Source: Pseudevernia furfuracea (taxonomy: Eukaryota > Ascomycota > Lecanoromycetes > Lecanorales > Parmeliaceae). From it: a stretch of 64,000 nt of DNA. This document shows positions 1-11,280 of the stretch, piece by piece. Each line of letters begins with the position of its first letter. The stretch's first letter is position 1. Both the position numbers and the translations under genes were made by a program. The notes below the pieces were generated by a model. That model saw only the letters and a list, made by a program, of their open reading frames with translations. It searched no databases and had not been told where the DNA came from. The stretch lies in assembly GCA_022315425.1 (NCBI GenBank), contig JAIUPT010000050.1, forward strand, positions 1,178,001 through 1,242,000. Direction: 5' to 3'.

Positions 1-621
1 TAATACTGGCGGGACGTTACACCCTAATATACTTGCCATTTGACAGTGACAAATAATAATCGTAACAATTTATAGACGTCCCCGGTCAATGAAACGTTCT
101 TAAATAATAACCGTAACATGATTAGTCAGCTGTATCTTTCAATTAGCGTCGAAAGACCGACTCCGGCAACCTAGGTGCAGGATTCCGCAACCCCACACCA
201 ACATGCCACCATACATAGGCCCCGTGCCCCCCACCATAGTGGGCGCATGTATTGGGGTATGTCACCCCCGCGAGAAAATCGTCTAAATCGCTCATTTTTG
301 CAGTTAAATACTTAAAAGCGTTGATGTTTCTCGCTATTCAATACTTCCGAGTACTTAGCTTGGCAGGCTTGGCATGTCTTAACAGTATTTAAACGGTTTC
401 AAATATGTAACGATAACAGAATTGCATCGGTTCTTAATATTTTAACGTCATTATTCTGCAACGGTACTAAAACCGATATTTTAAAAATACGATAATTTTT
501 TTGAAACGTAATATTTAAAGAACCGTTATGTAGTTCTGAAACTAAGAAACCGTTCCAGTACCGTAACAAGTCAAGTAACCGCCTGTAGACCGTAGTCCAG
601 AACCACAAAGCTCCGCTAAGG
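1..621 (-). mobile_element. Truncated copy of the TIR DNA element found at 40306
   Basis: This AT-rich stretch is a second, inverted and more diverged copy of the 709-bp element at 40306-41014. Positions 261-302 are identical over 42 nt to the reverse complement of 40635-40676, and similarity continues on both sides (for example GCGTTGAT near 316 and TACTTCCGAGTACTTAG near 343). The right end at 611-621 reads CTCCGCTAAGG, the same terminal sequence as the other copy, and is followed by TACCTTAG. No matching left terminus is visible, so the copy is cut by the window edge or decayed. There is no open transposase frame. The opposite orientation to the other copy is seen directly; the family assignment is inferred. 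Confidence 0.7.
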
Positions 622-1065
622 TACCTTAGCGACACAAGGCCAGTATGTATCTCGCTCGCGATGACGCGCCGTGCTAATAAATACTTTAGCTCTGCGCGTC
701 ATCACGAGCACAAGTTTCCATTGGTCCTGGGAAGCTTAGGTACTTGAGCAGCGACGGCCCGATTTGTTTTAGCGTCGCAACCAACGAACCATTAAAGACT
801 CCGCAACGAGATAGTCTACTTATCGTGTGAAGGAACGACGGTAGGTATCAGGAAACCGACAGCGGCATCGTGTTCAGCGGGTGCGATTTCATGATTTGGG
901 ATCATAACATCGCAATTTTCGCCATTTTGCCCGTGCGGACCCTAACCCCTTCTCCCGTCTAAGGTAATTTGGTAATTTGTAGCAGAGCAAAAGAATTGAT
1001 GCCTTCTGCCGTGCTGAAGGCGAATGCTTTTTGGAAGACTGACTACCTTCTAGCTAACTTCTGCT
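622..1065. other. Intergenic, no gene seen
   Basis: This gap lies between the transposon relic and the 3' end of the methyltransferase gene. No convincing reading frame, RNA gene or repeat was found. Confidence 0.6.
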
Positions 1066-2190
1066 TCATGTCTTCCGCGCGATCCAGACAAGCTTAGGGC
1101 ACATAATTGCAGATCCGTCGCGCACCTGTTCCAGAGCCTCGGTGCCCAGATTGGCAGACTCTTCAGGCGTCTTGAGTACCGTCTTTGCGAATTCTTCCCA
1201 CGTACTCATATACCTATCAAGACTGTCAGAAGAACAGACGGTATATCGAGAAGATCCGGACCATACATGTCATTCCAATATCTCGCCATCGCCAAGCAAT
1301 ATTCGAAGCGCAAGAGTCGGACATCTTCGAAGCCGTTCTGGCTCAGCGTGTCCACCATGTTGCGCTTCCAGCTATTTGGCAACCCCGTTCGTTAATTCTG
1401 ACGACGTTCTTGACAAGATGAGGCAAGGGCAGCTCAATCTTACTCATCTGTACCACAGATTTGTCGAATCAAGCGCTCAACCTTGTCTTTCGCGACAGAT
1501 GGATTGGTTGCTCTGACATGAAAATCGAGGCTATCAACTTCATCCCACTGCAAGTACCCTCCCGGTTCTGCGCCCATCTAATTAGCTCATCAGAGCTCCA
1601 TGGGGGAAAACCGTAACGGGATAATAAGGGGGGGGCAGGGGGGGGGGCGGCATCTCACTCAGGAGTTTGCACAGGTTTGAGAGTAGAGGGCGGGGATCGT
1701 TCTCCCTGATGACGACGGTGACGAGCCTCACATGCACGATATCGAAAGCCCAGACGAATTCCGGTGGCGGCTCATCGAAAGCGTTCCACGTGTGCAGTTT
1801 GAGATTGTGCGGCAACCAAGCCGACGGCGGGCATTGGTCGAGACTGATGTCGAAGCCATCTAGTTGCGTCGTTGGAGGAACCGCGGCGCTTAGGTCAAGT
1901 AGCCAGATGCTTTAAAAGAGATGAGCGTGTGTTTGGAGCGGGGAATTGGTAAGATAAACCCATTGCCGGTAGCAACGTCTGCGATTCTGGCATCTCTGGG
2001 CGGGACCGGGACGCTCGGGTGGAGATTGAATTTGAGAGTGTCTTTCCACAGATAGTGTTGTGCTGTCAGACTAGAGTTGAACGATGAGAATCCACGCTGG
2101 GGATTTGGGAAATATTTTGGTATTTTTCACTCACCGAGTATTTGCTTGGAAATCACGCTTTAGAGCGTACGATTCCGTTGTTCCTGACAT
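1066..2190 (-). CDS. LaeA-like SAM-dependent methyltransferase, six exons
   Basis: Predicted small-molecule or protein methyltransferase using S-adenosylmethionine, of the large fungal family that includes LaeA and UMTA. Exons on the minus strand are 2190-2135, 2070-1960, 1909-1659, 1567-1444, 1371-1267 and 1213-1066, giving 264 residues; every junction keeps frame with GT/AG ends. Visible motifs are QHYLWKDTL (about 23-31), motif I ADVATGNG (49-56), DGFDIS (73-78), FDIVHVRL (about 111) and KPGGYLQWDE (about 140). The protein ends in PKLVWIARKT, a usual end for this family. Intron 3 carries a G/C homopolymer tract (about 1627-1650). The substrate cannot be told from sequence. A rhodopsin-domain gene and a hydrolase gene lie nearby, but there is no polyketide or peptide synthase. 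The family is well supported; the exact start is less so. Confidence 0.85.
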
Positions 2191-3113
2191 TATGGCCCAG
2201 GATCTGTGGTTGTCGGTCAGTCAAAGCAATACCGGTGTATTTCAAACTTACTCTTGGTTTTCGTTGAATGGAACGCGTTTCGTTCAGGCGCACACGTCGA
2301 GGTGCCGAGAGATTGATACAATATAACTTTCATTCATGTCCAGTAGACTCGGGGGCTGAATGGTTGTGTATGATATCCGGACAGCCATAAATGATTTCAG
2401 GAGGTACGAATGTAAGTAGGCGGGCGGACTGCGAGGCAATAATAGCCTTTGGGAGAAGACAGCAGGGAAGTGCTCCTTCAAAAATTTCGGCTACGCATCG
2501 GAGATTTTTGCATTGCGGCAAGACTCAAACACGGGCATCACTTAACCTTTGTGATTACTTTGCATATCGAAATGAAGGAAGTAAGGTCGGTAGGCATCGA
2601 GAGGGTGGAGGTACTGGTACACGGCAAGTAAATCAAAAGGCCAGAACTACTTACCTCTACATCTACCTTTTGCCATACATGACGTGTTGAGAGCTATTTT
2701 GGAACGATGCTGATCATTGGCTCTTTGGCTTCCCCTTCAACAACCATTTGAGCAGGGGGTTATCTTGTTGAGGTGAGGCGGACGTGGAATCCAAAGTTAC
2801 TACAGTGAGACGGCTTACTTGTGCGTACGTCACATCTACCGCAATCAGAGAGCTTCATGGGATCAACGGCAGCTCTAGAGAGGGGATGCCGGCTTTGCCG
2901 TTATTGGGGTGAAATGGTACTTTTTCGGCGGAGGATGTTCTAAGTTGTATGAGGCCATATACACAAACACGAAACACAGGATTCTTCTCTCTGTCACCAT
3001 CTATGGACTTACGAGTCATTTGCACTACCTCAATTGTTTCCGTAACTCATGCAACATTTATATCGGTGTAAATATTTGGGACTCGGCTTGAGCGATTTGA
3101 GGATTGTCACCCA
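2191..3113. other. Intergenic upstream of the methyltransferase
   Basis: This is the promoter side of the methyltransferase gene. Several short open frames occur on both strands, but none has recognisable domains or a consistent exon pattern. Confidence 0.5.
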
Positions 3114-3413
3114 TCAGTGTGAGGCTGAAGCACTGATACTTAAGGCTGAGGCGATGAGCAGAGAGCCTCGCGCGCTGACTGCAAGGCTACCGATGTCGTT
3201 GAAGCGTGAGCTCTCAGCATCCTCCACATGCAGTCTGCTAGCCAAACGGCAATTCACGGGCGTTTTTTCGCCCGTGATCCTTCTGAATAGGTACCTTTTG
3301 ACCCACCGCTCATCCTTCTCTCGGCCATCTACCCACCGCAGCTGCAGGTCAATTTCGGACGGAGAAGGGTCCTTTTCGAGCTTAGCTGAGATCTTAGGCG
3401 TGTACGACTCCAC
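3114..3413 (-). CDS. Possible coding fragment, unrecognised
   Basis: An open frame of about 100 codons on the minus strand has no ATG at its 5' end and begins after a stop codon, so it would have to be an internal or last exon. The translation is charged and balanced (for example LQLRWVDGREKDERWVKRYL) and does not look like random sequence. I do not recognise a family. It could be the 3' part of a gene including the fragment at 4055-4444, or a remnant. Confidence 0.2.
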   Translation of the reverse strand: MESYTPKISAKLEKDPSPSEIDLQLRWVDGREKDERWVKRYLFRRITGEKTPVNCRLASRLHVEDAESSRFNDIGSLAVSARGSLLIASALSISASASH

Positions 3414-4054
3414 CTCGGTGGGCCGATTTCAATGATTTACTTTGTACCTATACCCACCCAAGCTCGACCAATAATTCGTGCATGACCGATTGTTACTGCA
3501 CTGTCGCGGATGAATCTACCGGCATTCGGCTCTTTATTCGAATTGATCTCTTCCAGAGTCCTAACATTCTTTCGTCCCGCCCGCCCACGCCTGTCACATG
3601 TATATAGCTTCATTCTTCACTCCAGGTCTGTGCTTCTACAAGCATGGGAGTTTTCCCCAGCGCTGGGGTACGAGGATATGCCTCTTCAGGCCCTCTATTG
3701 GACTCCAAGCCCTGGCGTTAGGCCAGCCCAGCCAAATATCCTACGAGTCTGTATAGCCTCGCGATTACCAAGTCGGTTCATTCGTGACGAGATTGAGAAA
3801 CACCAATCCTCAATCTCGAATGGGCATGGGGCAATTCCGCAGTCTTTCCATCTCTGTTGAAATCCACGAATCGCTCCCAACTATGGCTTAGAGAAAACCA
3901 TTTGCTTGGATTCTCACGCTAGGCAACTTGTCATTAAAAAAGTTTGAATGTCGCAATGCGAATCGGGAGCTTTTGATTGAGAAGAGCGACCGCGACCAAA
4001 AAGGAAACGCACTTTTTGGAAAGAAGTAACAAGTCAGTACTGGGTTGGAGATGT

Positions 4055-4444
4055 CTATGGAAACAATGTGAGGCATTGCCTTGGATTGATGTGACTCCGA
4101 GTCCATTCCTCGAGTAGGCGATCAGGGACTTCTCGACTGGGAAAGTATAGTTCTGCTTCATTGGACCCAGTTTGGCGGGGCTTCTCGGCTCTGTAAAGTT
4201 GCTCTTGTTTGTGGACATTCATACCAAGAATTCCCTCGGCATGCTCCATCTTCCCATTGTAAGCCAGGATGGATATCATTATTGTGGTCATCTGACGAAC
4301 GGTGCTCAGGCTCGCGTCGACTTTCTTCTTGGGCAGTTCTCCAACGATGGCATCAGACAAGACCCCAGCCATGATTCTTTTGACCTTACTCTTCCTCGTC
4401 TGTAACTGGGCGCCGGCTGCAATCTCATTGTGCGCTTGAAGCTT
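4055..4444 (-). CDS. Possible 3' exon of an unrecognised gene
   Basis: An open frame on the minus strand follows a good acceptor (CCACAG at about 4450-4445) and encodes about 129 residues. It has a lysine/glutamine-rich, probably coiled-coil start (QKLQAHNEIAAG), then KVKRIMAGVLSDAIVGELPK, and ends LEEWTRSHINPRQCLTLFP. The composition looks coding, but I do not recognise the family and cannot place upstream exons. The frame stops about 550 nt before the 3' end of the rhodopsin-domain gene. It may be the remains of a larger gene. Confidence 0.3.
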   Translation of the reverse strand, partial: KLQAHNEIAAGAQLQTRKSKVKRIMAGVLSDAIVGELPKKKVDASLSTVRQMTTIMISILAYNGKMEHAEGILGMNVHKQEQLYRAEKPRQTGSNEAELYFPSREVPDRLLEEWTRSHINPRQCLTLFP

Positions 4445-4602
4445 CTGTGGATGCAGGAATCACGATAATCCTTTCGGATTCATATGCTCTTTCATCAGTG
4501 ATATTGAGCACTCTTCCAGATGACTTCTACTCATGAATGGTTTCCTCTGTTCACATCCAGATATGCCAAAGTCTCACCACGGATCCGGATGGAAAGACCG
4601 TA

Positions 4603-5998
4603 CTAGACTTGCTGTGCATCGGAAATGCTCACATCTTTCTTGACGTGTATTGCATCTAGAGGGATCGCGTCTTTGTTATACCCGCCATCATCGTGCCTGT
4701 AGGAGTGGTTTGTGACCGTGGAACTTCCAATCCCGGTGTATGCTGCATCTGACTGGGAAGAGAGATATCTCTTTCCAGGTAGTCGCTCAGAATCGTCTAT
4801 TCGACGAAATCCGCGAGGGGTAGGATTTGAATTGGATCTCGGGGCGTCATTTTCGAGCACCTTCCCGGTCCATAGCCATTTACGGCCGGTCCAAGAGCCC
4901 TTCCGTGCTCGAGTGCGGTCAATGCTGAAGGAGTTGTAAATCTGGCGCAGAACAGGCTGCATAGCTGGCATGCAAGCAGCAACAACCCCAAGGTTGACTT
5001 CGATGGCAGCCCAAAGGCCTAGATATCCCTGGCTCCCTTCATCGCTCACAACATCAGCTTCAATTTGCCTTGAAGGGATGTTTGAGTTCTGGTCAGCTTC
5101 AAAACTCACATAATATGTCGGACCCAGCTTTTGACGCGGCTATGAGATAGACAATGCGGACAATGCTGCTGGCCGTGGCACAGCTTCCGAATAAAAACAC
5201 TGCAGTAAGGGCTAGTTTCTTTGGCCGGGCGAGCTGAAGTGTCCACACCATTGGCATAGGCATACAAAGAATAATAATATCGCCTAGCAAATTGAGCACT
5301 CCATTGCCAAGGAAGAAATTGGCGGAGTTGATGCAGCGCGCACCGGCTATCGTTGGATCCCAGGCAGCCTTGACTGGTGTACAACCAAAGATCGATACCA
5401 AGAGTGTGGCGAGAAACCAGCACACTATGAATATTCCCACCGCATAGACGGCTTTCTGAAACTTTGGTGTCCTGAAGATGCGCCAATAGAATAGCAGAAG
5501 GGAGCATTTGATGACGGGAAGACAAGTCGCGTAGAATATTTCGATAGCAAACAGCCGCTAGATAAATGAGCCTAAGCGGCACACCTGGTCCATGTAAGAG
5601 CACGTTACCTGCAAATATCGAGTGAGTATGTGAGGATCCCTGGCTTCAGCAACTTCGGTGTGCGTTCCCATGCCGGCGTTGACCACTAGACAAAGCTTGT
5701 CAGATGGCTCCTTTGCCGTTGGAAAAGGACACAAACTCTCAAGGACGGTAAAACTGCTCCCCCAGGCACAGACCTAATGCTCAAGTCAATGGATTTGCAC
5801 GAGGGCAAGGGGATCATGTTATACCAGGCCAGCTATAGCAAAGTAGTCATCCCACCAAAATTGCACGTTCGAGAGCCATCTCGCATACAGACGTCCACAA
5901 AGAAAGATAGCCGAAAGACAAACCATGGCTATAGTCGTCCTCCGAATCAAAGGACCAAAGTCATCATGGAGACCTGGCATGTTAGAATTTGCAGCCAT
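4603..5998 (-). CDS. Rhodopsin-domain integral membrane protein (PTH11/SAT4-like)
   Basis: Predicted plasma-membrane protein with about seven transmembrane segments, of the fungal rhodopsin-domain family that includes PTH11-related receptors; the ligand is unknown. Exons on the minus strand are 5998-5825, 5773-5609, 5557-5110 and 5036-4603, giving 406 residues. Family features include WWDDYFAIAGL at the end of exon 1, KCSLLLFYWRIF in helix 3-4, a GCTPVKAAWDP loop, GDIIILCMPMPMVW and LWAAIEVNLGVVAACMPAM in the last helix. A polar tail of about 100 residues follows, rich in Ser, Asp and Arg and probably cytoplasmic. The last intron (5109-5037) is the least certain junction. The ATG at 5998 was chosen because the frame upstream has only a TTG. 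Confidence 0.88.
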
Positions 5999-6479
5999 GA
6001 TCAAACCCGAGACACTGATAGAATGAAATCAGAAATAGAAGGTTTTTACGTACTTGGAATTAATACGTCAAACAGACTTATCACCCTTGAAGAAAGGCGC
6101 TAAAGCGTACTCTACCGAGTTCGATGGATCACGATGAACAAGGAAATTTACCAGACTCCCGATGGATCATGACCCAAACAGATAGCGAAGGGGGGGCGGA
6201 AGGAGGCGAAGCATAGAAATGTGTCAGCATCGTGCATATGCAAAGCGGTAATATGAACGCCGGAGGATTATGCAGGCCACCCTCCATCGGAGTATCCGTG
6301 AAGAAGAAAGGAGGCTGCCACGGAAGATTGGCCGGCCCGGCGGACTTTGAGCAGTGAATACTGTATGGGGGAAGCATCAATCTCGGGCACAAAAAGTACA
6401 TCTTCATCACAGGCCTCATCATATGTAAACGAAACACCATAATCATCTTCTTCCAAAACCTCACACCTCACACGACAAC
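5999..6479. other. Divergent promoter region
   Basis: This region separates the divergent rhodopsin-domain gene and hydrolase gene. No other gene was seen. A C/A-rich stretch precedes the hydrolase ATG. Confidence 0.5.
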
Positions 6480-7301
6480 ATGTCGAGCAAACCAGTCTTC
6501 GTCCTCGTGCCCGGCAACTTCCTGCCCCCGGCATGCTACGGTGACACGGTCAAACAGCTCGAATCTCACGGCTTCGAAACGCGCCTGGTCACAATCCCGA
6601 GCACCGGTTCGAGGCATCTTTTGACATCCAACGAGCCCGATGTTCTTGCTGTCCGCCACGTCTTGGAGGAGCTCTCCAACTCGGAGAGAAATATTATTGT
6701 TGTCGCTCATTCGTATGGCAGTATCCCCGCCTGCGAAGCTGCGCAAGGCTTCAACTATCCGGATAGGCTTAAGCTGGGTAAATCTGGTGGGGTGATACGA
6801 CTGATATTCGTAGCGGCATGGCTATTACAGGAAGGAGAGAGCCCTCCGAAGATCATTGAGAGGTATAAGATGGAAGCCCCATGGGTCAGGTTCGAGGTAA
6901 GTCATTGTACTTTTAACTCTCTGCTACACTTGTCTAATTCATCGGCGGCTTACATCACCTAAACTCTATAGGGTGGTAATGTGATCGCCGATGATCCTGT
7001 TTCTGCTCTCCACAACGATACCTCGGAAGACGTCGCGACCTACTGGTCTTCATATACGACTCATTCCGACCTCAATGCTTTCGCGACCCCACTGAAGTAT
7101 GCCGCGTGGCGCCACATTCCCACCACTTACTTGGTGTGTGAATTGGACCAATGTTTACTGCCGCATGTACAGAGGGGCATGGTTGAGTCGGCTAAAGATG
7201 CAGTGAAGACTGTACAACTGCCTAGCGGGCACATGCCGATGTTAAGCATGCCCGAGAAGTTTGCGGACGTCCTTGAAGGGGAGGCAGGCGAGGATGTCTG
7301 A
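6480..7301 (+). CDS. Alpha/beta hydrolase
   Basis: Predicted esterase or lipase-like hydrolase of the alpha/beta-hydrolase fold, 248 residues in two exons (6480-6896 and 6972-7301; intron GTAAGT...TATAG). The N-terminal strand FVLVPGNF supplies the oxyanion loop. The nucleophile elbow AHSYGS places the catalytic Ser at residue 78, the acid is probably Asp198 in CELDQ, and the His is 226 in SGHMP, so the triad looks complete. There is no signal peptide, so it is likely cytosolic. This short, AHSYGS-type subgroup is common in ascomycetes and also in bacteria as salicylate-esterase-like or unassigned hydrolases. The substrate is unknown. Confidence 0.9.
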
Positions 7302-9281
7302 AAGGCCATAGAAGAGCCGGTGTATTCATTTCTGAATCCCGCTCAATCTCTTAGCACTGGACCGGGCAATGTGTACCGACTTTCTGGGTCCGTAGAAGTC
7401 TGATTTGCTGCTCTGAGTCCCACCTTGGTCTCATCAGGTCTTGTGGGCTATAAACCACATGCAGCGATAATGAACACGAAACCTCGACTCGAACACCGAT
7501 CGATTGCTTAATGATATCTTTCTAAAGCTGCACAGGATATCTAGAGATTGTTAGAAAGCATAAACCTGCTTCAGGGAGACGAATATTCATCTGGGTAAAA
7601 GTTGTTCTTGGTTTGTTGTAACAATGATCGCTAGTGGAGCGAAGACTTTACTTGAGGAGCAACTTCCCCGCTTGGATTAAAGGGTACCTTATCTAGTGCA
7701 CAAAGCTCGGTGATATTCGGCTGGCTGAAAATGTCCACGATGAGAGCGACTACTAAGGTATGCTTAGGAGAAGAAGTCACGCTACGAGTGACAAGGTGGG
7801 TAGGGTGATGGGGTCAGAAGATGATTTACTCTCGCCGGTAGGTTGATCACAGCTCTGCATGGGCTTACTGTATTATTATTATTACTGCAGGGGGCGATGG
7901 GACGCACTTTTCAAAGACTGCGTGTCGATCCAAAGCGGCATCCCTGTGACCAATGAGATACGAGACAGCTTCCTGGATAGCCGGTTTGAAAGTAGAAAAT
8001 AGCCTTTCTGCTTTCAGCCTTATCACAGGCAGTAGTGACTAGTGCAGACCGACAGAACGTGCCGTGTACTAGTACGGGCCGCGATACAACGTGCTTATTG
8101 GCCCGCTCAATAAAAACCGGGGTCACCCGTTGGGATTCAATATCCGTTGCCTTGCAGTTACCTTACTTTACGGAGTATTGTTACCCTATTGATTGCCTCG
8201 AAGCCTTGCACTGATTTTCACCCTGTGCATGTCATTGTCTTACATTGCGCCCTAGAGTAACTGTGCAGTGGAGCCTATGAGCCAAAAACGCTATGATCCC
8301 CTTGTCACAAGCCGGTCGGGATATTCCCCATCCGGGACCTAATTCCTGATTCCTGTCGGTCCTAGGGTCCTAGGCGTTGGGGGCATGTCCTGCAGGAGAT
8401 AAGCAGTGTCTGAACTACGTAACGCAATAATCCTGTAAAGGCTTCCGGGTGCAAATAGAGCACGAACCTACATCACAGCACGCGATGAGAAACAGCTACG
8501 ATGATCGATGATGAAGGGGGAGGCCATTCGTACTGCGGAGAGAATCGATCCAGAGGCGTATGCTGTCGCACCACGTGGGCCGCGCGTGATCGGCGGCGAA
8601 CCGTGTGTAGAGGGCGATGGCCCCTATAGAAGAGCGGATCGTCGACTCCGTACGTGGGGGTTTTTTGGACGGCACTCCGTAATACCTATCCGAAAGCATA
8701 GGGAAGAAGCGGACGCCGCAGGATTTTCACCGGGTTCTCGTTCGAGGACGTTGTCAATCTTCGCAGTCATCTTTGCGACATGGGGAGAAGACGAATTGAA
8801 GCTGTTGGTGGATTGGACACGGGCCCGCTCTACAAACTCAGCTGGCATCTGAATTGAGGCTACTCTAAGACCTTGGCTAAGACTTAAGATAGAAAAAATA
8901 GGTAACGTTGATAGTGGTGTCAATAGATTATTGAGGGTGCTGGCTTTCTTTCCCGTCATTCGCCGGCTGCTTACCGTGAAGCTTCGTCTCTTTTTACTTT
9001 TGAAATTCGCGAGTATGTAACCTACTCCGTGTTGAGCATGTGACTTTCAAAAAAAATCGTTTGTTTTCATTTTCTATCATACAAGTCAGGAAACATTTCC
9101 GCTGTGACTATAGGGCGTGGCTTGGAGATCTTTTTGGTTTAATACAAGCAGCTGTCACCACTTGACAACATTTCATGCCACAGGACCTGGCCCTGGTCGC
9201 ATTCTGTCCCAAAGACTCCAATAAATCGCTCAGAAATCGTAGCAATAAAGTCTTTTTTTGGATGACGATGACCTCCCTCTA
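7302..9281. other. Long gene-poor stretch
   Basis: Two kilobases lie between the hydrolase and the ankyrin gene. Short frames exist around 8496-8960 on both strands in a more GC-rich patch, but none has a recognisable domain or a supported exon pattern. No RNA gene was found. Confidence 0.5.
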
Positions 9282-10814
9282 CTAAGGTGTGCAGGACCTG
9301 TATAGTTGTTCTTTATGCGTAAAGCCTCCCGCAAGCTCTGTAGATGGAGAGGCGGTTATAGTAGTCGTCGAGGCTTTGGTAGCATATGATTCTAGTAGCT
9401 GCACGATAGCCTTATGCCCGTTCTCAGCCGCATACGAAAGTGGTGTTCGCTGAGAGTCATCGTTGATTGTGAAGTCGGCGCCTCTCTCGAGTAGTAGCTG
9501 CACGGTAGCCTTATACCCATTCTCAGCCGCATACGAAAGTGGTGTTCGAGAATCGAGATCGTCAACGTTAATATCGGCGCCTCCCTCGAGTAATAGCTGC
9601 ACGATAACCTTTTGCCCGTTCTCAGCCGCATACGAAAGTGGTGTTCGAAAAGAGCGATCGGTGATTGTGAAGTCGGCGCCTCCCTTGAGTAGTAGCTGCA
9701 CGGTAGCCTCTTGCCCGTTCTTAACCGCAAACAATAGTGGCGTTGAATGATAGCGATCGTCAACGTCAATATCGGCGCCTCCCTCGAGCAGTAGCTGTAC
9801 GATAATCGTGTGCCCTTTCTCAGCCGCATACGAAAGTGGCGTTCGAAAAGAGCGATCGATGATTGTGAAGTCGGCACCTCTCTCTCGTAGTAGCTGTACG
9901 ACCTTTATATAGCCTTCTTTTGTTGCCCATAATAAAAATTCGTCCTTGTTGAGATCACGACAATTCTGGATCAACAACAGAGCTATAGACTCATGTTGAG
10001 GTTTCAGTTTGGGCTCCTCAAAGCACAGCCACGCAATTTCCTCCTGCCCATTTTCTGCCGCCACGTAGAATGGGTTTTTTCCGTCCTTATTCTTCGGTTC
10101 GGGTTCCTGATTACGTGCGAAGATCGCTAGGAGGATCTCTACTGCCTTCTTATGGCCTCGCTGAGCCGCTCTATGCAGTGCTGTGTATTGATCAGGCTTA
10201 TCGGTCGCCTTCCAAGCAGCTTGTCTTGCAAGTCCCTCGATAGTCTCGGCCTCGCAATATCCGTACTCGACGTACCAGTGCAGCGCAGTCCGTCCACCAT
10301 TGTCCTCGATCCTTACGCCTGTGTGCTTTGGAGTCGTGTCATATCTCGGCAATGGCGTCGATGTGCCGTCTTCCCAGCCACGGATCGCAGCATCATGGAG
10401 TGGAGTTCTCCCATCCTGGTCCGTGTGCTCAGAAGTTGTGTCGTCGACCCCGTATCTCGGCAATAGCGTCGATATGCCCTCTTCCCAGCCACGGATCGCA
10501 GCATCATGGAGTGGTGTTCTCCCATCTTTGTCCCTCGGTTGGCAGTTGGTTCGATCATCGGCCAAGAGAATCCTAACGAAATCGATGTTTTCCTGCGTTA
10601 CAGCCCAGTGCAACGCAGTCTTCCCAAACTCATCCTGGTCATTAATGTCGAGCGACACATCCCGCCCAGATATTGTAAGGATGGAAGGCCGCCTTGGAGA
10701 GGAGTGCTGTTGGAGGAGTTCAGCTAGTCGCTGGTGATCAGCGCTTATTACTGCCCGATGCAGCTCGGTCTTTCCTTTGCCGCTTCCGGGCTTGCCAAGT
10801 AATGCTTTTCCCAT
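9282..10814 (-). CDS. Ankyrin-repeat protein
   Basis: A single-exon protein of 510 residues built almost wholly of ankyrin repeats, which mediate protein-protein contacts; the partner is unknown. The short basic N-terminus (MGKALLGKPGSGKGK) is followed by repeats with the TALHWAV / TPLHDAA / TPLSYAAE cores and LLLEGGAD loops. Repeats 3 and 4 are near duplicates (DGRTPLHDAAIRGWEEG and DGRTPLHDAAIRGWEDG). In the C-terminal half the period is exactly 33 codons and the DNA itself is nearly identical between units. The ATG at 10814 is the first in frame; the frame stays open a little further upstream without another ATG. No NACHT or HET domain is seen, so it may be a free ankyrin protein or the surviving end of a larger NLR-like gene. 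Confidence 0.88.
   Translation of the reverse strand: MGKALLGKPGSGKGKTELHRAVISADHQRLAELLQQHSSPRRPSILTISGRDVSLDINDQDEFGKTALHWAVTQENIDFVRILLADDRTNCQPRDKDGRTPLHDAAIRGWEEGISTLLPRYGVDDTTSEHTDQDGRTPLHDAAIRGWEDGTSTPLPRYDTTPKHTGVRIEDNGGRTALHWYVEYGYCEAETIEGLARQAAWKATDKPDQYTALHRAAQRGHKKAVEILLAIFARNQEPEPKNKDGKNPFYVAAENGQEEIAWLCFEEPKLKPQHESIALLLIQNCRDLNKDEFLLWATKEGYIKVVQLLRERGADFTIIDRSFRTPLSYAAEKGHTIIVQLLLEGGADIDVDDRYHSTPLLFAVKNGQEATVQLLLKGGADFTITDRSFRTPLSYAAENGQKVIVQLLLEGGADINVDDLDSRTPLSYAAENGYKATVQLLLERGADFTINDDSQRTPLSYAAENGHKAIVQLLESYATKASTTTITASPSTELAGGFTHKEQLYRSCTP
9421..9845. repeat. 99-bp tandem DNA repeats inside the ankyrin gene
   Basis: The sequence TTCTCAGCCGCATACGAAAG starts at 9421, 9520, 9619 and 9817, spaced exactly 99 or 198 bp apart; the unit at 9718 is diverged. 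Each unit is one 33-residue ankyrin repeat. Confidence 0.9.
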
Positions 10815-11280
10815 CCTTTTCCTCTGCTTGTCAATTTTATGTCGGAGATTATACAAATGTGATTCGGTGGGAGGCCAATTATGATGTGAGGTGGAGGAGG
10901 ATGCTGACTGGGGTTGGGAAATCCGAGGGCGCAGTCAGTATATGTATTCGTGAAAGCTACCCCCCTGTTTACTACGCGTATACCCCCCCTAATCCGGTTA
11001 GGTGGAAGATCGGGATTGGGATTGGAAAATCGAATAGAGGGTCAGCTGATAAAAAATAGGCTGTGTCAGTATGCATGTTGCGCTGGCGGTACTTGGTACT
11101 TCGTAACAGGCCAATTAACTTGCTTTGGGAAACGTGTATCTAAGGTATATCCATCGTAGCCTTTCAGATTTCAGTTTTTGATCATGATTTAAGCAATAAA
11201 GTGCGCATCAGAGCCTGACAGTCTAACGTTCTCAGAGCCCGACAGTTTTCATACATATATTGACTTGGACACAATCGAGA
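10815..11280. other. Divergent intergenic region
   Basis: This is the shared upstream region of the ankyrin gene and the membrane-protein gene. No further gene was seen. Confidence 0.5.

Noticed and set aside
1066..7301. Secondary-metabolite gene cluster around the methyltransferase
   Set aside because: No polyketide, peptide or terpene synthase, no P450 and no cluster regulator is visible; three accessory genes are not enough.
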